Below, in pieces: positions 50,561 to 59,697 of a stretch of 64,000 nucleotides of DNA. Each line of letters opens with the position of its first letter. Position 1 is the first letter of the stretch. Source of the stretch: Streptomyces sp. Je 1-332 (lineage in GTDB: Bacteria > Actinomycetota > Actinomycetes > Streptomycetales > Streptomycetaceae); the NCBI RefSeq assembly GCF_040730185.1, contig NZ_CP160402.1, positions 7,502,001 through 7,566,000 of the forward strand, written 5' to 3'. The position numbers and the translations under genes were made by a program. The notes below the pieces were generated by a model, which was not told where the DNA came from, made no database searches, and was given only the letters and a program-made list of their open reading frames with translations.

Positions 50561-53005
50561 TCAGCCCAGCCTCACCGTGATCCGCTGGGTGGCGCCCTTC
50601 GTCCCGCTGAGATCCCCGAAGGTCAGCTTCAGGGACGCACCCGTGACCGCCGAGGTGACCGTGGCGGGCTTGGCCGTCACCGCGGAGACGGCGCGGTTCC
50701 AGGTGAGGGCCAGGGAGGCCTGCGCGCGCATCGGGTCGCTGACGCAGATGACCGCGGTGCCGTCGCTCCTCTCGCTGATCTGCACGGAGCAGGGTGCGCT
50801 CGCGTTCACCGTGCCGACCGTGCCGCCGAACCAGAAGTTGACCCCGGTGAAGCCGAGGGACGGCACGGAAACACCCTGCTGGCGGTCGGAGTTGGCGAGT
50901 ATCCGCACCCATCCGGTGTCCGCCGACCGGGCCGCCGTCTGTGCCGCGCTCGCACCCGGCAGCAGGGCGTAGGCGTACGTCCCGTTCGTCGGTGCGGTGC
51001 CGTGGTCGACGTACATCGTGAGGTACTTGCGGGCGATCGCGGTCGTGGCACCGCCCTTGTTGATGTCGCTCCACCTGCCGCTGCGTTCCTCGCGCAGGGC
51101 CTTGACCGTCGCGCCGCCGGGGAAGACGTAGCCGCCGTGGCCCCCTATGTGCGCCCACTTGGCGCCGGTGAGCGTCGCCGACCAAGGAGTGCCGGTCGGC
51201 TTGGCCGCGCCGTCCACCTGGAAGGAAGTGGTGCCCGTCGGGCCGAGGTTGCGGTTCTCGACCGTCGTCTCGACCGCCGCGCCGTCCGTGCAGACGATGC
51301 CCGCGCCCAGGCAGACGACCGAGTCGTCCAGGCAGAACCACGACTTCTTCGCGCGCAGCGTGCTCTGCAGCCCTTTCAAGTACTGGCCGATGGAGGCACG
51401 TTGGCCGTCGCTCGCTCCGCCCACCCACTTGACGTCCGGCAAGGACGCACCCCAGTCGCCGCCCGCCGCGTCCGCGAGCACCTTGCGCGACGCCGTGATG
51501 CCGGGCAGTCGGTACGGGTCGACCGTGGGCCAGAAGGCGTCGCTGTACTGCCCGTTGGCGTAGCTGTCGCCCCACCAGTAGAGCATTCCCGAGCCGGTGT
51601 GCCAGCCGCGCAGATTCTCGCCGTTGCCCGTCTCGTAGTACGTGATGCGGGGATCGGCCATGCTGATCGACGCCGCCCAGCCGGGGCGTCGGTGCGTGGC
51701 GCGGGCCATGTTCGGGAAGAGGCGGTGACCGATGGGCTCGGCGATGGCGGTCACCGACGCGTCGTCCGCAACTCCCTGCAGTCTGGCCAGGCTTGTCAGG
51801 CCGAGTGAGGAGTCGCTCAGGGGTGGGCTGTAGTAGTCGCGCCGCATCCAGCCCTTGACCAGGCCGCGCCAGCGCGCGTTCTCGGCCGCGCTCGCGCCCT
51901 GCCCCAGGAGCACCACGGCCGACATGATGGGGTGGCCGCGCCGGTGATCGTCCGCCTGGATCTTCTTGGCGTCAGCCGCGGCGAGGCCGCGGCTGATGGC
52001 CCGCCCCGCGACGCCGTCCATGACGAGCCCGTTGTAGATGAAGGGGGCCCACGCCTTCTCCACGGCGTCGAAGATGATCTGCTTCTTGGCGTCCGTGACC
52101 TCCCAAGTGGAGCCGCGCAGCAGGGAGAAGAGCATCCCGAGGCCGCCCAGCATGACCGATCCGTACGACCCGGTGTAGGGCACGGTGGTGTGCTGGATGA
52201 ACGACCCGTCGGTGTAGAGGCCGTCGCCGGTCGTCACGTACGGGAAGACGGGGGAGAGCGCGTCCCTGGCGAGCGCGATCTTCGCGGAGGAGCCGCCGAC
52301 GACCCCGCGCAGCGCGAGCACGCGGCACAGGTCGACGCGGTTGGCTCCGGTGCTCGTCCCGGTGTAGCTGCCCACCGCCGAGTCGGGCACGAAGTGGTCC
52401 ACGGCCTTGCAGTAGTTGGCCACTTGGGTCGTGGACAGGTGGTCGTACATCAGCACGCAGATGTCGAGGAGGTGCTGCGGAGCGCCTATCTGCCAGCTGT
52501 ACCAGTTGCCGAACCGTGCCTGGTTCTCGTTGTAGACCTGCGTGTACAGATGATCGAGGCCGGTGAGGATGTCGGCCTTGAGGCCCGCGTCGCCGGTCAC
52601 GCCCGTGCCGTCCTGCCGGTAGGCCTGAGCCATGGTGCTCAGCCTGAGGTAGCCGGTCACCACGTTCGCGGAGTAGCCGTACGACTCCTGGTCGGTGTCC
52701 GGATCAGGGTCGGCGTACGAGGCGTCCGGCCACAGGGAGCCCGTGGCGGGGGTCATGGTGGCGCGCAACTCCCGTGCGGTGGCGCCGAGTTCCGCCAAGC
52801 GGCTCTTGAACGGCTCGGCCGTGGGGGAGAAGCCCTCGCCGAGTACGAGGGTGCGCCACTTGGCCCGCAGTGTCGCGTACGCATCCGCATTCGCACCTCC
52901 CGCCGCTGCCGCCTCGTCGGCGGGCAGCAGTTCCGAGGCCGGCAGGGCGATCACGGAGCCGCCGGTGCCGAGCAGGAAGGCGCGGCGGGACCAGGGAGAG
53001 TGCAT
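50561..53005 (-). CDS. Secreted polysaccharide lyase family 8 (hyaluronate/chondroitin/xanthan lyase type)
   Basis: 814 aa from the ATG at 53005 with GGAGACC upstream. A twin-arginine signal (WSRRAFLLGTGGSVIALPASELLPADEAAAA in outline) indicates Tat export. The N-terminal alpha/alpha toroid has NWYSWQIGAPQHLLDICVLM with the catalytic Asn position and DGLYTDGSFIQHTTVPYTGSYGSVML with catalytic His and Tyr. NMARATHRRPGWAASISM begins the beta-sandwich domains, and GENLRGWHTGSGMLYWWGD is a family landmark. It cleaves uronic acid-containing polysaccharides by beta-elimination; whether hyaluronan, chondroitin or xanthan cannot be told. A palindrome upstream may mediate induction. Confidence 0.93.
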   Translation of the reverse strand: MHSPWSRRAFLLGTGGSVIALPASELLPADEAAAAGGANADAYATLRAKWRTLVLGEGFSPTAEPFKSRLAELGATARELRATMTPATGSLWPDASYADPDPDTDQESYGYSANVVTGYLRLSTMAQAYRQDGTGVTGDAGLKADILTGLDHLYTQVYNENQARFGNWYSWQIGAPQHLLDICVLMYDHLSTTQVANYCKAVDHFVPDSAVGSYTGTSTGANRVDLCRVLALRGVVGGSSAKIALARDALSPVFPYVTTGDGLYTDGSFIQHTTVPYTGSYGSVMLGGLGMLFSLLRGSTWEVTDAKKQIIFDAVEKAWAPFIYNGLVMDGVAGRAISRGLAAADAKKIQADDHRRGHPIMSAVVLLGQGASAAENARWRGLVKGWMRRDYYSPPLSDSSLGLTSLARLQGVADDASVTAIAEPIGHRLFPNMARATHRRPGWAASISMADPRITYYETGNGENLRGWHTGSGMLYWWGDSYANGQYSDAFWPTVDPYRLPGITASRKVLADAAGGDWGASLPDVKWVGGASDGQRASIGQYLKGLQSTLRAKKSWFCLDDSVVCLGAGIVCTDGAAVETTVENRNLGPTGTTSFQVDGAAKPTGTPWSATLTGAKWAHIGGHGGYVFPGGATVKALREERSGRWSDINKGGATTAIARKYLTMYVDHGTAPTNGTYAYALLPGASAAQTAARSADTGWVRILANSDRQQGVSVPSLGFTGVNFWFGGTVGTVNASAPCSVQISERSDGTAVICVSDPMRAQASLALTWNRAVSAVTAKPATVTSAVTGASLKLTFGDLSGTKGATQRITVRLG

Positions 53006-53018
53006 GGGGTCTCCGATG

Positions 53019-53063
53019 GTGGGGGTGGGGTGGGGGTGGAGAGGGGTGGAGAGGGGTGGAGGG
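53019..53063 (+). repeat. G-tract direct repeats upstream of the PL8 lyase
   Basis: A 45-bp purine-rich run with seven or more tracts of three to five G. It includes two exact GAGGGGTGGA units (53041, 53051). The pattern is compatible with a G-quadruplex on this strand. In the lyase mRNA it would be a C-rich leader. Confidence 0.6.
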
Positions 53064-53086
53064 CGCACGGGGGCCGGGCGGGGAGC

Positions 53087-53094
53087 AAGCGCTT
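53087..53094. promoter_or_regulatory. LacI-type operator-like palindrome upstream of the lyase
   Basis: AAGCGCTT, within GCAAGCGCTTTC, is a perfect central-CG palindrome of the kind bound by LacI-family repressors. It is 82 bp upstream of the lyase start and 61 bp before the divergent hydrolase. Substrate-induced control of the lyase is plausible. Confidence 0.5.
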
Positions 53095-53154
53095 TCTAGC
53101 ATGGGTCCGGGCCGCTGCTCAATGGGTTGCGCAGGGCGCTGTAGCGTCAGGGGC

Positions 53155-53838
53155 ATGAACGATCACGCAGTGGTGGATGTGGGCGACGTACGCCTGGCCT
53201 ATCGGACCTGGGGCGACTCGTACGGAGCACCTGTCGTGCTGCTGCACGGGCTCGGCGGCTCCTCGGCGACCTGGGAGCAGGTCGGGCAGACCCTCGGCCA
53301 GGAGTGGCGGGTCTACGCGCTCGATCTGCGCGGGCACGGCGAGAGCGACTGGCCGGACGAGTACTCGGTCGAGCTGATGCGGGACGACGTGCTCGGCTTC
53401 CTCGACGAGCTCGGCCTCGACCGGGTGGGCGTCGTGGGCCACTCCATGGGCGGCGTCGTGGCCTATCTGCTCGCCCAGGAGCATCCGGACCGTGTCGAGC
53501 GACTCGTCCTGGAGGAGACTCCGCCGCCCTACCCGCGCGACATGGTCGACGCTCCGCGCCCCGACGGGGCCATCGACTTCGACTGGCCCGTGTCCCCGGC
53601 GGTCCGCGCCCAGATCTTCGACCCCGACCCCGAGTGGGCCGAACGGCTCGGCGAGATCGTCGCACCGACCCTGATCGTGGCGGGCGGCCCCGACAGCAGC
53701 ATGCCGCAGGGGCGCATCCCCGACATGGCCACGGCGATCCCCGACTCCCGGCTGATCACGATCCCGGTCGGCCACTCGGTGCACGAGGCGAGCCCGCAGC
53801 AGTTCGCGGAGCAGGTCAGCGAGTTCTTCACCAGCTGA
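53155..53838 (+). CDS. Alpha/beta-hydrolase
   Basis: 227 aa from the ATG at 53155, 7 nt after TAGCGT with no ribosome-binding site. Core motifs: VVLLHGLGGSSATW (oxyanion), VYALDLRGHGESDWP, nucleophile in VGVVGHSMGGVVAYLLA, acid in IVAGGPDSSMP, and His in IPVGHSVHEASP. It is a short hydrolase without a large lid; esterase, lactonase or peptidase activity is possible. Divergent from the PL8 lyase, followed by its own terminator. Confidence 0.92.
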   Translation: MNDHAVVDVGDVRLAYRTWGDSYGAPVVLLHGLGGSSATWEQVGQTLGQEWRVYALDLRGHGESDWPDEYSVELMRDDVLGFLDELGLDRVGVVGHSMGGVVAYLLAQEHPDRVERLVLEETPPPYPRDMVDAPRPDGAIDFDWPVSPAVRAQIFDPDPEWAERLGEIVAPTLIVAGGPDSSMPQGRIPDMATAIPDSRLITIPVGHSVHEASPQQFAEQVSEFFTS

Positions 53839-53846
53839 GCGGACGG

Positions 53847-53877
53847 GACGGCCGACGGCTGTCAGCCGTCGGCCGTC
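53847..53877 (+). terminator. Hairpin terminator of the alpha/beta-hydrolase
   Basis: GACGGCCGACGGCTG and its exact complement flank a single T: a 15-bp near-continuous palindrome starting 8 bp after the stop codon. Confidence 0.8.
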
Positions 53878-53985
53878 GCGGTGCGGACAGTGGTGCGGAC
53901 AGAGGTGCGGGCCGCAGTGCGGGGCGTGGTGCGTCCACGCCCCGCGTCACGCCCAGCACCGCCGTCTGCCGGACGCCGGGCGAGC

Positions 53986-54813
53986 CTACGCAGGCCGGGG
54001 GCGTGCCTGGTGGAGGCGGGTGTAGTAGCGCCCCTCGGCCTCAAGGCCCGTGGGATCGTCACCGGCCTCCAGCACGTGCTCCACCGCACTGCGCTGCTCG
54101 GTGAGATCGGTGAACAGCCGCTGTGGATAGGTCCGTTCGGGATCGGTGTCGGTGGCGAGACCGTGGGCGTCCAGAGTCGCCAGGATCTGCTGGAACGGCA
54201 CCGTGCGCAGGACGAACGCGCTCACCCAGACCGGGACGCGCGTCGCGTCGAGGAGCGCGTCGAAGGTGCGGTGGGTGATGTAGCCGATGCCTCCGGTGAC
54301 CGTGATCAGGCCGACGCGCGCCACGGCGCGGCGCAGCCCGTCGCTGGGCGGGTGACGCTCGAGGTTCTCGGCATAGGCCTCGTCGAGCAACCCCGCCTCG
54401 AGGGCGTAGCGCGTCGCGTTGTCGGCGGTGTCGAGACCGATGACCGGGACCGCGTCCGCACGCCGCCGCGACGCGTAGAACTCCTTGTCGGCCTCGATGA
54501 GCTCACCTCGGGTGAGCTCGCCCGTCTCGGCGCTCGTGTAGTGCGCGTAGAGGTCCGCGAGCGTGAGGTCGTGGTTGAGCAGCGCCGCGTTGATCCCGTA
54601 GGAACAGCAGAGGTCGAGGACCGTGACGGGCAGATCGGTGCCGCGCACCGCTGAGCGCTGGGCGAGCGTGCGCCGGAAGACGCCTTGAGCCTGCTGCGGT
54701 ATCTCGTACCGCAAGGGGGCGAGCGTGCGGAAGTACGCGCGGGGGTCAGGCTCGTTGTAGATGTCGTCGAACCGGGTCTTGCCGGTCGCGGTGGTGGTCC
54801 GGGCACCGGTCAT
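53986..54813 (-). CDS. SAM-dependent methyltransferase-like protein
   Basis: 275 aa, with GAGGAGG before the ATG. The N-terminus has RFDDIYNEPDPRAYFRTLAPLRYEIPQQA. VTVLDLCCSYGINAALL is a methyltransferase motif I variant (normally DxGxGxG; here D-L-C-C-S-Y-G). ITVTGGIGYITHRTFDALL is a later beta-strand region. The altered glycine loop makes SAM binding less certain. No partner genes suggest a substrate. Confidence 0.7.
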   Translation of the reverse strand: MTGARTTTATGKTRFDDIYNEPDPRAYFRTLAPLRYEIPQQAQGVFRRTLAQRSAVRGTDLPVTVLDLCCSYGINAALLNHDLTLADLYAHYTSAETGELTRGELIEADKEFYASRRRADAVPVIGLDTADNATRYALEAGLLDEAYAENLERHPPSDGLRRAVARVGLITVTGGIGYITHRTFDALLDATRVPVWVSAFVLRTVPFQQILATLDAHGLATDTDPERTYPQRLFTDLTEQRSAVEHVLEAGDDPTGLEAEGRYYTRLHQARPRPA

Positions 54814-55040
54814 GAGGCATGCCTCCTCGTGCTGAGTGGCGGGTCTACGGCCGCGATACGTCTATCCGACCCGTGGCTCGACCCGGTAGACCTCCTGGCG
54901 GTAACCGGCCATCACGGAACTCAGGAGTCCCGCGAACCACACCGGCCCGTTTGGTTTGCACGCTGGTCGAAGCCCGGTGATGCGCTGCTGACCAAGAACG
55001 CCTCCGAAGCTGGTTCAGGCCCGAACGGCCGGGACCATGC

Positions 55041-55871
55041 CTATGCCGCCGTCGGCCGTGTCGGTTTCGGTTCCGCCCCGGTGTCCGGCGGTGCCGGCGA
55101 CAGCGCCTGCGTCTGCTGTGCCTTCTCCAGGAAGCGCAGGAGCTCCACGGGGAAGGGCAGTACGAGGGTGGAGTTCTTCTCGGCGGCGACGGCCACCACG
55201 GTCTGGAGCAGGCGCAGTTGGAGCGCCGCCGGTTCGTCCGCCATCTCGTGTGCCGCCTGGGCCAGCTTCTTGGAGGCCTGCAGCTCGGCGTCCGCGTTGA
55301 TCACGCGGGCCCGCCGCTCTCGGTCGGCCTCGGCCTGCCGGGCCATCGAACGTTTCATGGTCTCCGGGAGCGACACGTCCTTGATCTCGACCCGGTCGAT
55401 CTGCACGCCCCAGCCGACGGCCGGGGAGTCGATCATCAACTCCAGGCCCTGGTTGAGCTTTTCCCGGTTGGAGAGCAGATCGTCCAGGTCGCTCTTGCCG
55501 ATGATCGAGCGCAATGACGTCTGCGCCATCTGTGAGACCGCGAAGCGGTAGTCCTCGACCTTGATCACCGCGTCCGCGGCGTCGATCACCTTGAAGTAGA
55601 TGACGGCGTCGACGCGCACCGTGACATTGTCCCGGGTGATGCCGTCCTGCGCGGGCACCGGCATCGTCACGATCTGCATGTTCACCTTGTGCAGCCGGTC
55701 CACCCCGGGGACGATCATGGTGAATCCCGGCGGCCGGACGCTCTCCCGCAGCCGGCCCAGGCGGAACACCACGCCCCGCTCGTACTGCTTGACCACGCGG
55801 GCCGCCGTCACCACGTACACAAAACCGGCGGCCGCCACCGCGGCCCCCGCTGTGAGCAGCTCTTCGACCAT
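55041..55871 (-). CDS. Slipin/SPFH (band 7) family membrane protein
   Basis: 276 aa. One N-terminal transmembrane segment (about 5-24) is followed by the band-7 domain: VVKQYERGVVFRLGRLRESVRPPGFTMIVPGVDRLHKVNMQIVTMPVPAQDGITRDNVTVRVDAVIYFKV in outline, then QTSLRSIIGKSDLDDLLSNREKL and GVQIDRVEIKDVSLPETMKRSMARQAEADRERRARVINADAE. Slipins form oligomeric membrane microdomains. The usual NfeD partner is not adjacent. AGAAGGGGG precedes the ATG. The tail is Pro/Thr-rich. Confidence 0.93.
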   Translation of the reverse strand: MVEELLTAGAAVAAAGFVYVVTAARVVKQYERGVVFRLGRLRESVRPPGFTMIVPGVDRLHKVNMQIVTMPVPAQDGITRDNVTVRVDAVIYFKVIDAADAVIKVEDYRFAVSQMAQTSLRSIIGKSDLDDLLSNREKLNQGLELMIDSPAVGWGVQIDRVEIKDVSLPETMKRSMARQAEADRERRARVINADAELQASKKLAQAAHEMADEPAALQLRLLQTVVAVAAEKNSTLVLPFPVELLRFLEKAQQTQALSPAPPDTGAEPKPTRPTAA

Positions 55872-55972
55872 GACGACCCCCTTCTGCCGAGCCGCCGTCT
55901 CCTACCAAAGATATGCCCAGGTTTGTCCATGGTCGAGCCCCCGGCCGTCCGCCGCTGACTAGGGTGGGCACG

Positions 55973-56701
55973 GTGTTCACCTCCCAGGGACCCACACTCC
56001 GCGAACTGGCCGTGCAGGCTCTCTCCTCCATCGAGGACGGCTATGACCTGCTGGCCCCGAAGTTCGACCACACCCCTTTCCGCACGCCGGACCGGATCCT
56101 CGACGCGGTCGCGGACACGCTGGAGGGCCTCGGGCCGTTCGACGCGGGTCTCGATGTCTGCTGCGGTACCGGCGCGGGCGTCGAGACCCTGCTGCCGCTG
56201 TGCGGGGAGCGGGTCACGGGCGTCGACTTCAGCGCCGGGATGCTGACCGAGGCGCGGGCCGCCGTGGCGCCGCGCGACGGTGGGCCCGTGGTGGAGTGGG
56301 TGCGGGCCGATGCCCGCGCCCTGCCCTTCGCCGAGGTCTTCGACCTGGCGGTGAGCTTCGGGGCTTTCGGGCATTTCCTGCCTGCCGAGCGGGCCCGGCT
56401 GTTCGCCGAGGTGTGCGGGGCGCTGCGGCCGGGCGGGGTCTTCGCCTTCCCCATCGGCGCGCCGCCGCCCCCGACGTCGCCGCTCTACTGGGCGCTCCTC
56501 GGCTTCGACGGCATGATGCGGGTGCGGAACCGCCTGTGGCGTCCGCCGTTCGTCATGTACTACAGGACCTTCCCGCTGGGGGGTGTGCGCGAGGACCTGC
56601 TGCGGGCCGGGTTCACGATGAGGTTGCACGCGCTGGAGGAGTTCGGGCGCCGCGCCGACGGCAGCCCGCGCTGGTGCATGGTCGAGGCGCGGAAGGCCTG
56701 A
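55973..56701 (+). CDS. Class I SAM-dependent methyltransferase
   Basis: 242 aa from a GTG at 55973, 7 nt after TAGGGT with no ribosome-binding site. Motif I is GLDVCCGTGAGVETLLPLCG, motif II VTGVDFSAGMLTEARA, then DLAVSFGAFGHFL and CGALRPGGVFAFP. Methyltransf_11/25-type fold. The C-terminal part (GFDGMMRVRNRLWRPPFVMYYRTFPL in outline) is a variable substrate cap. Target unknown. Confidence 0.9.
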   Translation: MFTSQGPTLRELAVQALSSIEDGYDLLAPKFDHTPFRTPDRILDAVADTLEGLGPFDAGLDVCCGTGAGVETLLPLCGERVTGVDFSAGMLTEARAAVAPRDGGPVVEWVRADARALPFAEVFDLAVSFGAFGHFLPAERARLFAEVCGALRPGGVFAFPIGAPPPPTSPLYWALLGFDGMMRVRNRLWRPPFVMYYRTFPLGGVREDLLRAGFTMRLHALEEFGRRADGSPRWCMVEARKA

Positions 56702-56755
56702 GCGTCACCCGACCCGCGGTCCCTGGAAGGCCTTGCGTCACTGAACAGCCTTCCG

Positions 56756-57694
56756 TCACTGGAAGGCCTTCCGGTAGGCCTGCGGGCTGACTCCGGCGAC
56801 GCGCTTGAAACGGTCACGGAAGGCGGTGGGCGAGCCGAAGCCGACCTGGACGGCGATGCGCTCGACGGAGTGCCCGGTCGTTTCGAGCAGGTGCTGGGCC
56901 TGCCGGATCCGGGTGCGGTGCAGCCACTGCAGCGGGGTGCTGCCCGTCTGATCCCGGAAGCGGCGCAACAGGGTGCGGGTGCTCATGCCGGCCCGGTCCG
57001 CGATGTCCTCCAGGGTGAGCTCACGCCGCGCGTTCTCCTCCAGCCAGCGCAGGAGCGGTTCGAGTGCGGACCCCTGCGGGGCGGGCGGAGCCTCGGAGAC
57101 GATGAACTGGGCCTGCCCGCCCTCGCGTTCCAGGGGCATCACCGAGAGGCGGGCTGCGTCGGCGGCCACGGCGGAGCCGTAGTCGCGGCGGATCAGATGC
57201 AGACACAGGTCGAGCCCGGCGGCGGCCCCGGCGGACGTCAGGAGCTGCCCGTTGTCGACGTAGAGCACGTCCGGGTCCACGTCGATGTCGGTGTGGCGTT
57301 CGGCCAGCGTGGCCGCGGCCGCCCAGTGCGTGGTGGCGCGGAGCCCGGACAGGAGTCCTGCCGCGGCCAGCGTGAACGTGCCTGCGCAGATCGAGGCGAT
57401 CCGTGTGCCGTTCGCCGCCGCTTCCCGCAGCGCGTCGAGCACCGCGTCGGGGACCGGCCCCGTCACGTCGGCGGTGCCCGGCACGATGATCGTGTCCGCG
57501 TCCGCGAGCCCCTCCAGACCCCAGGGCGCCTGGAGGGTGAACAGGCCGGCGTCGATCCGGGGCGCGGTGGCGCAGATACGCACCCGGTAGCCGGGCCGAC
57601 CGCCCGGCAGCCGGGTGCGGCCGAAGACCTCGATGGGGGTGGACAGGTCGAACGGGATGACGGTGTCCAGCGCCAGGACGGCCACGGTGTGCAT
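56756..57694 (-). CDS. GlxA-type AraC-family regulator with DJ-1/PfpI domain
   Basis: 312 aa from the ATG at 57694. TACGTT lies 6 nt before it, and no ribosome-binding site is visible. The N-terminal amidotransferase-like domain has VAVLALDTVIPFDLSTPIEVFG, TIIVPGTADV and SICAGTFTLAAAGLLSGLRATTHW. The C-terminal AraC domain has LTLEDIADRAGMSTRTLLRRFRDQTGSTPLQWLHRTRIRQAQHLLETTGHSVERIAVQVGFGSPTAFRDRFKRVAGVSPQAYR in outline. Members sense amines, NAD-related or other small ligands. Divergent from a small membrane protein gene, a possible target. Confidence 0.94.
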   Translation of the reverse strand: MHTVAVLALDTVIPFDLSTPIEVFGRTRLPGGRPGYRVRICATAPRIDAGLFTLQAPWGLEGLADADTIIVPGTADVTGPVPDAVLDALREAAANGTRIASICAGTFTLAAAGLLSGLRATTHWAAAATLAERHTDIDVDPDVLYVDNGQLLTSAGAAAGLDLCLHLIRRDYGSAVAADAARLSVMPLEREGGQAQFIVSEAPPAPQGSALEPLLRWLEENARRELTLEDIADRAGMSTRTLLRRFRDQTGSTPLQWLHRTRIRQAQHLLETTGHSVERIAVQVGFGSPTAFRDRFKRVAGVSPQAYRKAFQ

Positions 57695-57960
57695 GGCGGC
57701 AACGTACGGCAGAGCCGTGATCCCGCCAAGCGCGTACGCGGGCGAAAAGCCCCGGCCGTACCGGTGAACGGACCTCGCACCCGATGGCGGTATCTGTGCG
57801 AAGCCTGTCACTAATGCCACTGTTCCGGGGGGCGGGCCGCTGGCTAATGTCGGCGAGCGGGCCCCGGTCGGGAGCCCTCTGTGACCTCCGCCGTCTCTCG
57901 CGCCCGCCGCTTCTCGCGCCCGCTTCTCGCACCTGCCGTTCTTCGAATCCCGAGGGCCCA

Positions 57961-58479
57961 GTGACCAAGTTCTTCCTGACGCTGCACGTGCTGGCCGCGA
58001 TCCTCGCCGTCGGCCCGGTCACCGTCGCCGCCAGCATGTTCCCCGCGGCCCTGCGCCGCGCGCAGGCCGACCCGGGGGACGCTTCGGCCGTCGCCTCGCT
58101 GCGCCTGTTGCAGCGCATCTGCTCGGTGTACGCGTTCGTCGGCGTCGCCGTCCCCGTCACCGGATTCGCCACCGCGAGCAGCCTGAACGTGCTCGGCAGC
58201 GCCTGGCTGATCGCCTCGATCATCCTCACGGTCGCGGCGGCCGCGGTGCTCATCGTCCTCGTCCTGCCGCGTCAGGAGGCGGCCCTCGACGCGGTGACCG
58301 GGGAAGGCGGCGACGGTACGGCTGGTCAACAGGCCGCGGGAGCGGGCGTGTTGGCGGAGGGGGCCGTGGGCGTGCGCGTCAGTTCTCAACTCGCCATGTA
58401 CACAGGTGTGTTCAACCTCCTGTGGGCCACCGTCACCGTTCTCATGATCATCAGGCCCGGCTCCACGACAGGTGCCTGA
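57961..58479 (+). CDS. Small polytopic membrane protein (DUF2269-like)
   Basis: 172 aa from a GTG at 57961. Four hydrophobic helices: TKFFLTLHVLAAILAVGPVTVAASMF, ICSVYAFVGVAVPVTGFA, WLIASIILTVAAAAVLIVLVLP and YTGVFNLLWATVTVLMII. A loop rich in Gly/Ala/Glu lies at about 105-135. The His in the first helix is typical of DUF2269-type proteins of unknown function. Divergent from the GlxA-type regulator, with 266 bp between them. Confidence 0.8.
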   Translation: MTKFFLTLHVLAAILAVGPVTVAASMFPAALRRAQADPGDASAVASLRLLQRICSVYAFVGVAVPVTGFATASSLNVLGSAWLIASIILTVAAAAVLIVLVLPRQEAALDAVTGEGGDGTAGQQAAGAGVLAEGAVGVRVSSQLAMYTGVFNLLWATVTVLMIIRPGSTTGA

Positions 58480-58510
58480 CCTCCGCGCGACCGCCTGTCC
58501 TGGATCACTG

Positions 58511-58559
58511 TTGACCCCCGTGGAGCGGAAGCCCTAAGTTCGGTGAACGTGCGTTCACC
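58511..58559 (+). promoter_or_regulatory. Promoter and palindromic operator of the 2-hydroxyacid dehydrogenase
   Basis: TTGACC (58511-58516) and TAAGTT (58535-58540) are spaced 18 bp. GGTGAAC-GTGC-GTTCACC (58542-58559), a perfect 7-bp inverted repeat, begins 1 bp later and so covers the predicted transcription start. A repressor here would block initiation. Confidence 0.65.
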
Positions 58560-58589
58560 AGCGCTTTCCTTACCACGGGGGTATCAGGA

Positions 58590-59597
58590 ATGGTCCGTGC
58601 ACCACAACTGCCACCTGCTCGACAAGCCTCTGAACCGACCACCCTGCCACCGGACGCCGCCCTGTACGTGGAGCTGGCGCTCGACGACGCCGAGCAGGAG
58701 CGCCTGCGCGCCGTCGCGCCGGGACCGGTCCATTTCGCCGAACCGGACACCGAATCCGCCGACGACGCGCGTGTACTCGCCGCCTCCCACATCGCGCTCG
58801 GCAACCCGAGGGCCGACCGCATCGAGCAGGCGCCGCACCTGCGCTGGCTGCAGCTCGCGTCCGTCGGCATCGACCCCTACGTGGGCCTCGACTGGACGGT
58901 CATCGGACAGCGGCTCACCGTCACCAACCTCGGCGGTCTCTTCGCCGACCCGGTCGCGGAGACCTGCCTCGCGGGCATCCTCGCGCTCTACCGCGGTGTC
59001 GACGTGCTGGCCGGGCTCCGCGTGGGAGAGTCCTGGTCGAAGCTCGACGTACGGCCTGGCCTGCGGCTCCTGTCCGACGCGAACGTCCTCATCCTCGGCA
59101 GGGGGTCCATCGCCCTGCGCCTCGCCGAGCTCCTCGTACCCTTCGGCTGCTCCGTCGCGCACTTCGCGCGGGGCGACGGTGACCTCCGCAGCCAGCGTGA
59201 ACTCGACGCCAGGCTGCCCGAGTTCGACGTCGTCGTGGGGCTGCTGCCGGGCACGGACGAGACCGCGGACCTCTTCGACCGGCGGCGCATCGAACGGCTG
59301 CGCCCCGGCGCGGTCTTCGTGAACGCCGGACGCGGCACCCTGGCGGACGAGGACGCCCTGGTCACCGCCCTTGCCGCCGGCCGGCTCGGCGGCGCGGTAC
59401 TCGACGTGACCCGCGAGGAGCCGCTGCCCGCACGACACCCACTGTGGAGCTGCCCGAACGTGATTCTCACCCAGCACACGGCGGGCGGTTCACGCGACGA
59501 GATGAAGCGGATCGTCGACCTGTTCGTGGACAACTGGCAGCGGCTCGCCGGTGGTGAGCCGCTGCGCAATGTGGTGCGGTGGTCTCAGGGGTACTAG
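58590..59597 (+). CDS. D-isomer-specific 2-hydroxyacid dehydrogenase family protein
   Basis: 335 aa. Catalytic domain residues: LRWLQLASVGIDPY and VTNLGGLFADPVAETCLAGILALYRG. Nucleotide-binding loop: VLILGRGSIALRLAELLVPFG. Then DVVVGLLPGTDETADLF, VFVNAGRGTLADEDAL, AVLDVTREEPLPARHPLWSCPNVILTQHTAGG with the catalytic Glu and His. NAD(P)-dependent reduction of a 2-keto acid is expected. It converges on the siderophore operon, so it is not cotranscribed with it, although it could still supply a hydroxyacid. Operator upstream. Confidence 0.93.
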   Translation: MVRAPQLPPARQASEPTTLPPDAALYVELALDDAEQERLRAVAPGPVHFAEPDTESADDARVLAASHIALGNPRADRIEQAPHLRWLQLASVGIDPYVGLDWTVIGQRLTVTNLGGLFADPVAETCLAGILALYRGVDVLAGLRVGESWSKLDVRPGLRLLSDANVLILGRGSIALRLAELLVPFGCSVAHFARGDGDLRSQRELDARLPEFDVVVGLLPGTDETADLFDRRRIERLRPGAVFVNAGRGTLADEDALVTALAAGRLGGAVLDVTREEPLPARHPLWSCPNVILTQHTAGGSRDEMKRIVDLFVDNWQRLAGGEPLRNVVRWSQGY

Positions 59598-59697
59598 GCG
59601 CCTGGGGCGCACAGTTGGTGTCGCTGATGCGGAGCCGGAGCCGGAGCCGGCTCCGGCCGACGCCGACGATGAGCCGGTGGGCAGGTGAGCCGGGTGG

